A stretch of DNA of 64,000 bases from Brachyspira hampsonii 30446 (GCF_000316195.1 NZ_JH994110.1:975253-1039252); one strand, 5' to 3'; positions 10,582-19,425 are shown, numbered from the stretch's first letter. The notes: generated by a model from the sequence alone, not told the origin. Numbers and translations are program-made.

Positions 10582-10610
10582 ATTATAGTACAAAAAAAGG
10601 ACTTAGTCAA
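10582..10610 (-). promoter_or_regulatory. Strong sigma-70 promoter of nox
   Basis: On the minus strand TTGACT (10610-10605) and a perfect TATAAT (10587-10582) are separated by exactly 17 bases. This puts the transcript start near 10575, about 40 bases before the nox ATG. One of the best promoter matches in the window. Confidence 0.85.
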
Positions 10611-10910
10611 GTTATATTATGTTTATATTAGTAAATTTTAATAATTTTAGTATTTTTTTTATATAATAATTTCACTAATTATTAGGAAATTACTATAAAT
10701 AATATGATTTTTAATTTTTATTATGCTTAGCATTAAAAATTATGTGTAAAATTTTTGTAATAAAAACATAATAATTTTACAAAAAATTAAACATTATGAA
10801 AAATATATTTGATATTTATTTAAATTATATTAATTAAATAAATAAAATTTATGCGATATGTAGTATAGTATGGTATAGTATTTATTATATAAATATCATT
10901 ATTATTAATA
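10611..10910. other. A+T-rich divergent intergenic region between nox and mtnK
   Basis: No coding frame with a start and ribosome site is visible. The region holds A/T tracts and a short imperfect repeat of TAGTATAGTATGG type (10858-10881), and nothing else I can name. It separates the two divergent promoters. Confidence 0.6.
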
Positions 10911-10938
10911 TTGATATTTATACTTTTTATGCTATATT
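10911..10938 (+). promoter_or_regulatory. Candidate sigma-70 promoter of mtnK
   Basis: TTGATA (10911-10916) and TATATT (10933-10938) with 16-base spacing, 31 bases before the mtnK ATG. Confidence 0.55.
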
Positions 10939-10969
10939 ATTAAAAAACTGAAATTATAGGTTTAATATT

Positions 10970-12184
10970 ATGTCAAATTTTAATGAATATTTTTTGATGG
11001 AAGAGAAAGATGTTTTGCTTTATGTAAAGAATAAATTAAAATATTTTTCTCAGGATGATAATATAATTTGTAAAGAAATAGGCGACGGCAATATTAATTA
11101 TGTATATAGAATAAGCAATGGTAAAGATTCAATAATACTTAAACAGGCAGGAGTTCACACTAGAAGCAATTCATCAGGAAGAATACTTGATATTAATAGA
11201 AATTCAAGAGAAGCGGATATTTTATCTTTTTACGGCAGCATACTTCCTGATTTGGCTCCGAAAATCATTTCTATAGACAGAGTTATGAATTTATTTGTAA
11301 TGGAGGATTTAAAATCTTTTCTTGTGCTTAGAGATGCTTTGATGAAAGGGCAGATATATCATCATTTGCAAGAACAGATAACAGATTTTTTAGTTGAAAC
11401 AACATTGTCTACAGCTGATTTTTTTATAGATCCGTTTGCCAAGAAAGAAAATGTTATAAAATATACCAATAAAGAACTTTGTAAGATAAGCGAAGAACTA
11501 GTATTCAGAGAACCATTTTTTAATGTTCTTAAAGAAAATGTTTTTTCTAAATCATTAAATAAATTTGTTGAGGATAATCTTTATAACAATAAGCAGCTGC
11601 AATTAGAAGCGGCAAAATTAAAGTATGAATTTATGAATAATCCTCAGGCTTTAATACATGGAGATTTACATACAGGTTCTATATTTGTTAATGAAGATTA
11701 TATAAAAGTTATGGACTGCGAATTTGCCTTTTATGGTCCTATAGGCTATGATTTAGGTACTATTATAGCTAATTTTATATTTTCTTATGTTTATCATTTG
11801 TATGTTACCAAAGATAAAAATTATACATCATTTCTTTTTAATGTTATTGATAACATTCTAAAACTTTTTAAAGATAAGTTTATTAGTAAATTCTTAAATG
11901 AATGTACTGATATATCAGTACAAAATGATTATTTTGTAGAATATTATCTTCTTGAGGTCTTGAAAACAGGATTTGGTATATGCGGACTTGAATTACTAAG
12001 AAGAACTACAGGCTGTGCGAGAGTAAAAGAAATAGAGTCGGTTTCTGATGATGATATAAGAAGAGATATAGAGTATACTCTTTTAAATATAGGTATTGAA
12101 TGCTTATCATATAGGGAGAGGCTTTCTGAAGAAGAAAAGTTTATGAAATTTGTTGATAATGTAATTGATAATATAAATTTATAA
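10970..12184 (+). CDS. mtnK: 5-methylthioribose kinase
   Basis: 404 aa cytoplasmic kinase of the aminoglycoside-phosphotransferase fold; MtnK phosphorylates 5-methylthioribose at the 1 position in methionine salvage. Landmarks are in order: EIGDGNINYVYRI (glycine-rich nucleotide loop), SIILKQAGVHTR (the ATP-contacting lysine), the catalytic loop LIHGDLHTGSIF (about residues 224-235) and MDCEFAFYGPIGYDLG, where the family usually has DPEFAFYGP and the Asp binds metal. Length matches the family. It is followed by mtnA after 41 bases, and the two form a short pathway unit. The related 5-deoxyribose kinases are the main alternative. Confidence 0.9.
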   Translation: MSNFNEYFLMEEKDVLLYVKNKLKYFSQDDNIICKEIGDGNINYVYRISNGKDSIILKQAGVHTRSNSSGRILDINRNSREADILSFYGSILPDLAPKIISIDRVMNLFVMEDLKSFLVLRDALMKGQIYHHLQEQITDFLVETTLSTADFFIDPFAKKENVIKYTNKELCKISEELVFREPFFNVLKENVFSKSLNKFVEDNLYNNKQLQLEAAKLKYEFMNNPQALIHGDLHTGSIFVNEDYIKVMDCEFAFYGPIGYDLGTIIANFIFSYVYHLYVTKDKNYTSFLFNVIDNILKLFKDKFISKFLNECTDISVQNDYFVEYYLLEVLKTGFGICGLELLRRTTGCARVKEIESVSDDDIRRDIEYTLLNIGIECLSYRERLSEEEKFMKFVDNVIDNINL

Positions 12185-12225
12185 TTTTTAAATTTCTGTT
12201 TTTAATAATTTTTTGGAGTTTTTTT

Positions 12226-13281
12226 ATGATTAATAGAATAGATAAAGAATTAGCTTTTATGCTTCAGTTTGAAAATATAGCTTGGTATGATGACGGATGC
12301 GTTAAAATATTAGATAGGAGAGTTTACCCTAATAAAGTTAATTTTGTTGAATGTAAAACTCATAAAGAAGTTTCAAAAGCTATAGCAGATATGGTAACTC
12401 AAAGTGCCGGTCCTTATTTGGCAGTTGCTATGGGTATGGCATTAGCCGGATATGAATCAAAGCATTTAGATGGAAATGACAGAATAGATTTTCTAACTCA
12501 TGCATGTAATACTTTGTCTAATTCAAGACCTACAACAAGTGCTAGAATGATGTCAATAACAAAATCATGTTTAGAAGCTGGTACTGAGGCTATAAAATCA
12601 GGCAAAGACCCAATAGAAGCTATGTTTAACAGAGGTATAGAGCTTTCTACTAAAAGATATTCCAAAATAAAAAAAATAGCAGAAAATCTTGTATCAATGT
12701 TTCCGGATAAAGGAACTATACTTACTCAATGCTTTGGAGAATCTGTTGTTGGATTTATGATACAGGAGTTTCAAAAAAAGAATAAGGATATAAAGGTAGT
12801 ATGCGCTGAAACTAGACCTTATTTTCAGGGTGCTAGGCTTACAGCAACAGTTGCTTATGATCAGGGAGCAGATGTTACAGTTATTACTGATAATATGGTT
12901 GCATACACTATGCAGGAGAAAAAAATTGATGTATTTACTTCTGCAGCCGATTTAATATGTCTCAATGGGGCGGTTGTAAATAAAATAGGAACATTCCAAA
13001 TAGCAATAGTAGCAAAATATTTGGGTATTCCTTATTTTGTAACAGGGGCTCCGGACAAAGGATATCATGGACTTGAAGATGTGCATTTTGAGTTTAGAGA
13101 TGAAAAACTTGTAACTGAGGCTATGGGGGTAAAGACATCTAAAGAGGGTGTTAAGGGATTTTATCCTGCATTTGACTATACTCCGCCGCATTTAGTAAGT
13201 GCTGTTGTAACAGATTTGGGTATTTACAGTCCTTATGATGTTTTTAAATATTATATAGGCAATGATGAAGGGGAGTATTAA
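12226..13281 (+). CDS. mtnA: S-methyl-5-thioribose-1-phosphate isomerase (MtnA/eIF2B family)
   Basis: 351 aa. MtnA converts methylthioribose-1-phosphate, the MtnK product, into the ribulose phosphate. The eIF2B-type fold is shown by NSRPTTSARM (family RPTA motif), ILTQCFGE with the expected catalytic Cys, ETRPYFQGARLTA (substrate loop), VTVITDNM, and SAADLICLNGAVVNKIGT with the catalytic Asp. GGAG precedes the ATG by 7 bases. The protein is divergent from textbook MtnA (GADRI is SAADLI, TxCN is TQCFG), so the 5-deoxyribose-1-phosphate or an alternative isomerase role is possible. No mtnB, mtnC, mtnD or aldolase follows; the gene converges with the minus-strand gene ending at 13291. Confidence 0.82.
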   Translation: MINRIDKELAFMLQFENIAWYDDGCVKILDRRVYPNKVNFVECKTHKEVSKAIADMVTQSAGPYLAVAMGMALAGYESKHLDGNDRIDFLTHACNTLSNSRPTTSARMMSITKSCLEAGTEAIKSGKDPIEAMFNRGIELSTKRYSKIKKIAENLVSMFPDKGTILTQCFGESVVGFMIQEFQKKNKDIKVVCAETRPYFQGARLTATVAYDQGADVTVITDNMVAYTMQEKKIDVFTSAADLICLNGAVVNKIGTFQIAIVAKYLGIPYFVTGAPDKGYHGLEDVHFEFRDEKLVTEAMGVKTSKEGVKGFYPAFDYTPPHLVSAVVTDLGIYSPYDVFKYYIGNDEGEY

Positions 13282-13290
13282 TAATTCTCT

Positions 13291-14733
13291 TTACATCGGA
13301 TTTTTTATATTTTCTTTTTTTATATCTATTAAAAAATCTACAAATAATTCAAATAATATAGGGTCTAATTGTGTTTTTTTAACTATGTAATTATCATATA
13401 TTAATTTTACAGCATCTTCAGTATTCATATCTTTTCTGTTATAATTCTTTTGAGGCATTACAGTTGTATCAAATAAGTCTATTATTTCTAATACTTTAGC
13501 AGGGAAAAATGCTAGGCTTTGAAGTGTTTGAATATCATCAGAATTGTCTGACATAAGTGAAGAAGGATCCAAAGCTTTGTTTTCATTGAATTTATTTATC
13601 ATTTTTATCACATTATTTCCGTAACCATAATATTCATGGTGCATTCCAACAATCAATGATATATTATCATTATAATTTCTAAACAGTTTTAAAAACTGAT
13701 ATCCTTTAATAGCATGTGAAGTTGCTTCTTTGGTATACTCTTTTGATTTATTAATATTTAAATAGTCTAATTCCTTTACCTTAACAACATCATGCCAAAA
13801 TGCTCCTGCAGCAAATGATGCTATATTTTCTATTGATATTTTTTTAAGTCCGTTTTTGAATATATCATTGAATTTTATATTAGTTTTATTTATCTTATAT
13901 TTTTTAAAAACATTTTCATAAAATCTTTGAAATTTTTTATTAAAATTAATAATAGTTCTCAGATTTAAATGATTATCTATTTGCTCATTATAATAAAGCA
14001 TAAATTCTATAAATATTATAAAAACTCTATTTCCATGTCCTATAACATTTCTGCAGTCAAAATTATCAAATCCGTAAAATAAACTTATATTAGGATATAT
14101 TTTTTCTACTAACTTAGTAATAGACAGTATCAAATCATTTGCCGCTATTTGCGTATCATAGTATTCTAAATCATCGAAATATATTTGATTCATTTTATCT
14201 TTAGATGCATTTACCAGATGTATTAAATTAATTCTTTCTATAAATGCGAGTCTAGTTATTATTTCTAATATATATTTTATAGCATCAGCATATAATTCCT
14301 CATTGTAGTATTGATTTAATATATCAATATAATTTTTTATAGATATAAATCTTTCTTTAGGGCTTTCTTCTAATATCATCTCCAGCATTTTATATTCAAA
14401 AATTTTTGTATTTTCAGAATCCGGCATACAGTCTTTGTATACTTTTATAAACTGATTAATATTTTCAATATGTTTGAATTCATTTTTTTCATTCTTTTCA
14501 AGCACTAAATCTATAATTGATTTTGAATTTTTTGTTATATAGAAATTATTAAATATATCGCTATTTATAGAACTTTTATCAAAAAGTATATCTATTTTGT
14601 AGTTTGGTATTGATAAGTATAAATTATCATTGCTGGTACATATAATTTCAGGAGAGTTAAATTTAATAGTGTCTATATTTTCTTTTATAAAGTTTATATC
14701 TATTGCTGTATATTTTTCTAAATCAATATCCAT
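13291..14733 (-). CDS. HD-domain (HD-GYP-like) protein
   Basis: 480 aa, cytoplasmic. The N-terminal half (about 1-240) is helical and unassigned. The C-terminal half carries an HD metal-phosphohydrolase arrangement: AAGAFWHDVVKV (HD pair), SHAIKGYQFLK, and GMHHEYYGYGN, close to the HHE-x-x-x-G-x-GYP region of cyclic-di-GMP phosphodiesterases but without a clear GYP. This suggests a metal-dependent phosphodiesterase or a degenerate signalling protein; the substrate is inference. It is convergent with mtnA (9-base gap) and diverges from tRNA-Gln. No sensor domain or membrane segment is visible. Confidence 0.7.
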   Translation of the reverse strand: MDIDLEKYTAIDINFIKENIDTIKFNSPEIICTSNDNLYLSIPNYKIDILFDKSSINSDIFNNFYITKNSKSIIDLVLEKNEKNEFKHIENINQFIKVYKDCMPDSENTKIFEYKMLEMILEESPKERFISIKNYIDILNQYYNEELYADAIKYILEIITRLAFIERINLIHLVNASKDKMNQIYFDDLEYYDTQIAANDLILSITKLVEKIYPNISLFYGFDNFDCRNVIGHGNRVFIIFIEFMLYYNEQIDNHLNLRTIINFNKKFQRFYENVFKKYKINKTNIKFNDIFKNGLKKISIENIASFAAGAFWHDVVKVKELDYLNINKSKEYTKEATSHAIKGYQFLKLFRNYNDNISLIVGMHHEYYGYGNNVIKMINKFNENKALDPSSLMSDNSDDIQTLQSLAFFPAKVLEIIDLFDTTVMPQKNYNRKDMNTEDAVKLIYDNYIVKKTQLDPILFELFVDFLIDIKKENIKNPM

Positions 14734-14864
14734 ATTCAGCCTTCAAAATTAAATACTGATAGCTATTGCAATAATATACTTTTTTTATTTTTTATTCAAT
14801 AATTTTATATGATTAAATTAATTTTTTATTTGTAAAAAATAATGTAAAAAATCATTTTAGGGTA

Positions 14865-14892
14865 TTGACAATTTTTTTTTATATAGTAGAAT
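14865..14892 (+). promoter_or_regulatory. sigma-70 promoter upstream of tRNA-Gln and prs
   Basis: Perfect TTGACA (14865-14870) and TAGAAT (14887-14892, 5 of 6) with 16-base spacing, about 38 bases before the tRNA. No other promoter is obvious between the tRNA and prs. Confidence 0.8.
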
Positions 14893-14929
14893 ATGAAACT
14901 CATAGAACTTAAAGTTCATTTATTAATAA

Positions 14930-15001
14930 TGGGGTGTCGTCAAGCGGTAAGACAATTGGTTTTGGTCCAATTATTCGAGGGTTCGAATCCTTCCACCCCA
15001 A
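14930..15001 (+). tRNA. tRNA-Gln (anticodon UUG)
   Basis: 72 nt cloverleaf. The acceptor stem TGGGGTG pairs with CACCCCA (14994-15000), the anticodon stem ATTGG/CCAAT encloses the loop TTTTGGT giving anticodon TTG, and the T arm contains GGTTCGAATCC. The 3' CCA is not encoded. prs starts 28 bases later, so read-through into prs is likely. Confidence 0.95.
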
Positions 15002-15029
15002 TTTTCTAGTTATTAAAATGGTATTTTAA

Positions 15030-15983
15030 ATGGGTATAGAAGACGAAATATTAATTTTAAGCGGCACAGCAAATCCTCAATTGTCAGAAGATGTCGTTAA
15101 GAATCTTGGGCTTAAATTAGGTAATATGGAAATTCGTAAATTTGCTGATGGTGAAACTTTTGTTCAAATAGAAGAAACTGTCAGAAATAAAGATACTTAT
15201 ATAATACAGCCTACAGGCCGTCCTTCAAGCAGTGAAAATTGGATGGAGCTTTACTGTATTATAGATGCTTTGAAAAGAGCTAGTGCTAAAAGAATTACGG
15301 CTGTTATACCTTATTATGGGTATTCTAGACAGGATAGAAAAAATGAACCTAGAGTACCTATAACTGCCAAATTAGTAGCTAATCTTTTATCTGAAGCAGG
15401 TGCTCATAGAGTATTAGCTTTAGATTTGCATGCAGCTCAAATACAAGGTTTTTTTGATATACCTGTTGATCATATGCTTTCAAAAAATGTCTTTCTAGAC
15501 AAAATAAAAAAAGACCTTGATATGTCTAATTCTATTATAGTTTCTCCAGATATAGGGGGAGTAGGAAGAGCAAGAGCTATAGCCAAACAGCTTAATCTAG
15601 ATATAGCTATAATAGATAAGAGAAGAGACAGAGCTAATGAATGTGAAGTAATGAATATCATAGGTGATGTTCATGGTAAAGATGCTATTATTATAGATGA
15701 TATAATAGATACAGGCGGAACTCTGATAAAAAGTATGCAGGCACTTAAAAAGGCTGGTATGAGAAAAATATATGTGTTTATAACTCATGCCGTATGCTCA
15801 GGCGATGTTTATGAGAGAATTAATGCCAGTGATATAGAAAAGCTTTATATAACAGACAGCTTAAAAGTGATGAAAGATAGATTAGGCAGTAAAATAGAAG
15901 TTCTTTCAGTTGCTCCTGTTATTGCAGATGCTATCAGACATATACATATGGAGCTTTCTATAAGTGTTCTATTTGATAAGTAA
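15030..15983 (+). CDS. prs: Ribose-phosphate pyrophosphokinase (PRPP synthetase)
   Basis: 317 aa. Makes PRPP from ribose-5-phosphate and ATP for nucleotide, histidine and NAD synthesis. Family marks: SGTANPQLSEDV near the start, PYYGYSRQDRK (ATP loop), the metal and ATP region DLHAAQIQGFFDIPVDH, and the PRPP-binding DDIIDTGGT. Length is standard for class I enzymes. The start has no obvious Shine-Dalgarno sequence and lies 28 bases after tRNA-Gln, which is odd for such a gene. rplY follows after 17 bases, then two pth genes, a coherent translation and nucleotide operon. Confidence 0.96.
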   Translation: MGIEDEILILSGTANPQLSEDVVKNLGLKLGNMEIRKFADGETFVQIEETVRNKDTYIIQPTGRPSSSENWMELYCIIDALKRASAKRITAVIPYYGYSRQDRKNEPRVPITAKLVANLLSEAGAHRVLALDLHAAQIQGFFDIPVDHMLSKNVFLDKIKKDLDMSNSIIVSPDIGGVGRARAIAKQLNLDIAIIDKRRDRANECEVMNIIGDVHGKDAIIIDDIIDTGGTLIKSMQALKKAGMRKIYVFITHAVCSGDVYERINASDIEKLYITDSLKVMKDRLGSKIEVLSVAPVIADAIRHIHMELSISVLFDK

Positions 15984-16000
15984 AATTAAAGGAAAGAAAA

Positions 16001-16591
16001 ATGAGTGAGAATTATACTATTAAAGCTTTGCAAAGAGATACTAAATTTAAAAGTGTTGGCCGTAAATTAAGAAATGAAGGTTATGCTTTGGCTACTCTTT
16101 ATGGAAGAGAAAATCAATATTCTATTGCTGTAGAGCTAAAAGAATTTGTTAAAGTTTTTTCTTTAGCAGGTCAGCATGATATAATCACTTTAGATATACA
16201 GAATGATAAAGCAAGAGAAGTATTGGTAAAAGATTATCAAATAGATGGTATAAAGAGAAGTATCAGACATATAGATTTTTATGAAATAGATAGAAATAAA
16301 AAAATCAAGACTTATGTTCCTATTCACATTGAAGGTACTCCTGAAGGTGTTCGCTTAGGTGGAGGTACTTTAGAGCAGGTTGAATACGGTTTGAATATTA
16401 AAGCTTTTCCGGGTTCTATACCTAGAGAATTGGTTGTTGATGTTAGTGAATTAAAAGTAGGAGACAGTTTGCATATCAGCGATATAAAATTCCCAGAAGG
16501 TGTTGATCCTGTTGGTGATGCTTCTAAAGCTATTGTTACTGTTGTTACTACTCAAGACGAAGATGCTAACAAAGGTGCCGCAGAAGCATAA
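16001..16591 (+). CDS. rplY: 50S ribosomal protein L25 (Ctc form)
   Basis: 196 aa, the long Ctc/TL5 type with the 5S-rRNA-binding N-terminal domain plus a C-terminal domain. RNA-binding N-terminal residues lie in KSVGRKLRNEGYALATLYG; the C-terminal domain shows VPIHIEGTPEGVRLGGG and VDVSELKVGDSLHISDIKFP. The acidic Ala-rich tail is typical. AAAGGAAAG precedes the ATG. The prs-rplY-pth order is a widely conserved bacterial arrangement. Confidence 0.95.
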   Translation: MSENYTIKALQRDTKFKSVGRKLRNEGYALATLYGRENQYSIAVELKEFVKVFSLAGQHDIITLDIQNDKAREVLVKDYQIDGIKRSIRHIDFYEIDRNKKIKTYVPIHIEGTPEGVRLGGGTLEQVEYGLNIKAFPGSIPRELVVDVSELKVGDSLHISDIKFPEGVDPVGDASKAIVTVVTTQDEDANKGAAEA

Positions 16592-16616
16592 AATATAGTT
16601 CTAGGGTTACTATTAT

Positions 16617-17207
16617 ATGATGAAATTAGTAATGGGACTAGGCAATCCGGGAGAACAGTATAAAAATCATAGACATAATGTCGGATACATGATTTTGGAT
16701 AGAATTGCCAAGAAACTTAATGTAGAACTTGACATAAAAAAGAAAAAAACAGTTTTTGGAAAGGGTAAATCTGGTAAGATGGAGTATTTGCTCCTTAAGC
16801 CTCAGACTTTCATGAATCTTTCTGGTGAAGCTGCTCTTTATATGGCAAGTTTTATGAAAATCACTGTTGAAAACATTATAGTTATATATGATGATATGGA
16901 TATACCTATAGGTGAATTTAGGGTTATACCTTCTAAAAATGATGATTCCGAAGCCGAAGTCGATGATATTGAAATAGATCATAATGGTGTAAAAAGCATA
17001 AGAGATTCCTTAAAAAGCTACAATTTTACTAAAATAGGTGTTGGTATAGGAGCATGTCCGGAAGACGAAGAAAAAGCTGATTTTCTTTTAGCTCCTTTTA
17101 CTAAAGATGAAAGAAAAAAAATAAGAGATATATCTGATAATGTTGTAGATGCTGCTTGTATTGCTTTATTTGAATCTCCTCAGGCTGCTAAAAAGAAATA
17201 TCCATGA
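16617..17207 (+). CDS. pth: Peptidyl-tRNA hydrolase, divergent first copy
   Basis: 196 aa. Pth releases tRNA from stalled peptidyl-tRNA. The core is present: GLGNPG, the catalytic His in HRHNVG, MNLSG and the DDMDIP aspartate. The loop that is normally GS-x-GGHNG-x-KS has been replaced: between DMDIPIGEFRV and HNGVKSI sits an acidic insertion (SKNDDSEAEVDDIEID) and the GG pair is gone. The usual GRP after the next strand is GAC. It overlaps the next pth gene by 4 bases (ATGA), so this is a tandem duplication. Catalysis may be kept (all named residues are there), but tRNA binding at the altered loop is probably changed. AGGG precedes the start. Confidence 0.88.
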   Translation: MMKLVMGLGNPGEQYKNHRHNVGYMILDRIAKKLNVELDIKKKKTVFGKGKSGKMEYLLLKPQTFMNLSGEAALYMASFMKITVENIIVIYDDMDIPIGEFRVIPSKNDDSEAEVDDIEIDHNGVKSIRDSLKSYNFTKIGVGIGACPEDEEKADFLLAPFTKDERKKIRDISDNVVDAACIALFESPQAAKKKYP

Positions 17208-18100
17208 TAACTAAATTAATTATAGGGCTGGGAAATCCTGGAGATGAGTATAAAAATAATAGGCATAATGTAGGTTTTATACTCATTGATAAAATAGCTG
17301 AAAATTTTAATATCAATTTTGATAATAATAAAAAGAAATCATTATATGCAAGATCCAAAGAAAATAATATAGAATATATACTTCTTAAACCGCAGACTTT
17401 CATGAATCTTTCCGGCGAATCTGCAATTTTTATATCAAAATTTTTTAATATAAAACCAGAAGATGTAATAGTCATATACGATGATATGGATATACCTTTT
17501 GGTACTTTTAAAATCAAAAAAGGCGGAAGTTCAGGCGGACATAATGGTATAAAAAGCCTTATTTCTCATTTACAAAGTGACGATTTTACAAGAATAAGAA
17601 TCGGTATAGGAAGACCTAGTGCCGGTAAAAAAGTTAATGATTATGTCCTTTCAAATTTTAGCAAGAAAGAGAGAGAAGAATTAGATACTGCAATTGCAGA
17701 TGATATAATAGATGCTGTAAAAATAGCTTTATTTGAATCTCCTGTGATAGCTCAAAATAAATACAATAAAAAAATAGGCAAAGAAAATTCAGATAAAAAT
17801 AAAGGTAATAAAAATATGATTAAAATAGTAGCCAGAAATCCTGTAAGCCATGAAAATAAATCAAAATTTATAGAAACAGCTAAAGAACTTATTGATAAAA
17901 GCAGAAAAGAAAAAGGATGCATTTCTTACAATTTATATGAAAGTGTAGACGGAAAATATCTTACTTTTATAGAAGAATGGAAAGATGAGAAAGCCATAGA
18001 AAGTCATAATAATTCAGAGCATTTCAAAGCGATAGTTCCTAAATTGGGAGAATTAACTTCAGGCGATAAAGATGTTATTTTATATAAAGAAATAAAATAA
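17204..18100 (+). CDS. pth: Peptidyl-tRNA hydrolase fused to an ABM-type monooxygenase-like domain
   Basis: 298 aa. Residues 1-190 are a canonical Pth: GLGNPG, NRHNVG, FMNLSG, DDMDIP, GGSSGGHNGIKS and RIRIGIGRP. After a Lys/Asn-rich linker, residues 205-298 form a separate ABM/YgiN-like ferredoxin-fold domain (IKIVARNPVSHENK, GCISYNLYESVD, TFIEEWKDEKAIESH, HFKAIVPKL), a fold seen in small heme, quinol or unknown monooxygenases. An internal ATG at 17816 has AAAGG 10 bases upstream, so the domain could also be translated alone; no stop separates the two. The start overlaps the first pth. Ends 3 bases from the convergent phosphatase gene. Confidence 0.88.
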   Translation: MITKLIIGLGNPGDEYKNNRHNVGFILIDKIAENFNINFDNNKKKSLYARSKENNIEYILLKPQTFMNLSGESAIFISKFFNIKPEDVIVIYDDMDIPFGTFKIKKGGSSGGHNGIKSLISHLQSDDFTRIRIGIGRPSAGKKVNDYVLSNFSKKEREELDTAIADDIIDAVKIALFESPVIAQNKYNKKIGKENSDKNKGNKNMIKIVARNPVSHENKSKFIETAKELIDKSRKEKGCISYNLYESVDGKYLTFIEEWKDEKAIESHNNSEHFKAIVPKLGELTSGDKDVILYKEIK

Positions 18101-18103
18101 TAT

Positions 18104-19195
18104 TTAAATTTTTATTTTAAATGCTGCAATGGTAAAATCATCATCAGGAGACATATATGAAAGATAATCATAAAAATCTTTTTCTATGTTGATGATTATA
18201 TTTTCAGCTGAATTATTCCTATTGTTAAATATAACTTTTTTAAATCTATCTATTCCATAAAAATCATATTTATTTTTAGACCTTGATGCTTCTGTTACTC
18301 CATCAGTATAAAATATTAATACATCATCTTTTTTTATATTTACAGTTTCTTCCTCATAATATGCCTGAGGGAAAAGTCCTATAATAGTTCCTCCTTTATT
18401 GTATTCTTTTATTTTAGAGTTTTGTAATATAAGGATTGGAGTATGGGAGGCATTGGAGTATTTTAGAGTTTTATTTTTTAAATCTATTTCTGCAGCTATC
18501 ATTGTAAGATAGTAATTGATAGGCAGAATTTTAATTATATAATTATTAATATCATATAAAAAAGAAGAAGGGGATTTGAATGACTGAGCAAAATTTCTAA
18601 AAACAGTTTTGAACATAGCAGTTATTATTGCAGCCTCAACACCATGTCCACTGATATCCGAAATTATAAAAAGTATTCTATCTTCATCAAGATATATATA
18701 ATCAAAAAAATCTCCGCCTATAGTTTCAAAAGGTTTATATAATGAAGCAGAATTTATCTTATTATTGTTAGGCATTTTTTTGGGCATCATATTTTCCTGA
18801 AGTTTTCTAGCCTTTTTCATATCTTTTTTATATTGTTTTTTTATATCTTCTAAAACATCATATCTGCCCAATATATAACTGTTTTTTTCTTTTAAATCTT
18901 TTATTGCTGTTTGATAATCATTTATTATTGTGCTGTTGATTTTTGAAAATCTGTATATTTTTCCGTCTGATGATTTTTCTTCTACTTGCTTATAATCTTT
19001 AATTAGATATAAATTTATAATGTTTTTATATAAAATGATACCGGGAATAAAAAATGAAAGAAATAATATTAATAAAAGTATAAAAATAAATTTATTTTCA
19101 TAATATGAAATGCATGCTATATTCAAAAGTAAAAAGAGTATAAGAAATACCATAGAAATAAATTTAAAAAATATTAAAATTCGTTCATTTTTCAT
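18104..19195 (-). CDS. Membrane-anchored SpoIIE/RsbU-type PP2C phosphatase
   Basis: 363 aa. Two N-terminal membrane helices (about residues 8-56), a short helical linker (KKARKLQENMMPKKMP, the usual lead-in), then a PPM/SpoIIE domain with the metal motifs GGDFFDYI, DISGHGVEAA, YSNASHTP and FYTDGVTEA, and a terminal DDDFTIAAFK. Such proteins dephosphorylate anti-sigma-factor antagonists in partner-switching stress or motility control. No antagonist or anti-sigma gene is adjacent. No sensor domain such as HAMP or PAS is clear. Confidence 0.88.
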   Translation of the reverse strand: MKNERILIFFKFISMVFLILFLLLNIACISYYENKFIFILLLILFLSFFIPGIILYKNIINLYLIKDYKQVEEKSSDGKIYRFSKINSTIINDYQTAIKDLKEKNSYILGRYDVLEDIKKQYKKDMKKARKLQENMMPKKMPNNNKINSASLYKPFETIGGDFFDYIYLDEDRILFIISDISGHGVEAAIITAMFKTVFRNFAQSFKSPSSFLYDINNYIIKILPINYYLTMIAAEIDLKNKTLKYSNASHTPILILQNSKIKEYNKGGTIIGLFPQAYYEEETVNIKKDDVLIFYTDGVTEASRSKNKYDFYGIDRFKKVIFNNRNNSAENIIINIEKDFYDYLSYMSPDDDFTIAAFKIKI

Positions 19196-19288
19196 GTTAA
19201 TTTTGCTTAGGATTAAAAATTATGTTATAGATTATATCAAAAAGATTGTAGTTTGCAAATATTTTTTATAAAATAATAATTATAGATA

Positions 19289-19317
19289 TTGCAAAAATTA
19301 TACATACTTTATAGAAT
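19289..19317 (+). promoter_or_regulatory. Candidate promoter of the YhcH-family gene
   Basis: TTGCAA (19289-19294) and TAGAAT (19312-19317) with 17-base spacing, about 108 bases before the ATG at 19426. Confidence 0.45.
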
Positions 19318-19425
19318 ATAAATATATTAGTAATTGTTAAAAGGATTTTTAATTATTTTATTTTTATCTTTGTTCTCGAGTGCATAACAGCATTTGATTA
19401 TATATTAAAAAACGGAGGAATCATT

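Noticed and set aside
10725-10745. GCTTAG-ATTAAAAATTATGT shared with 19205-19225 (one mismatch in 21)
   Set aside because: Could be a common operator, but in DNA this A+T-rich a match of this length is expected by chance between two places in 64 kb. No third copy was found.
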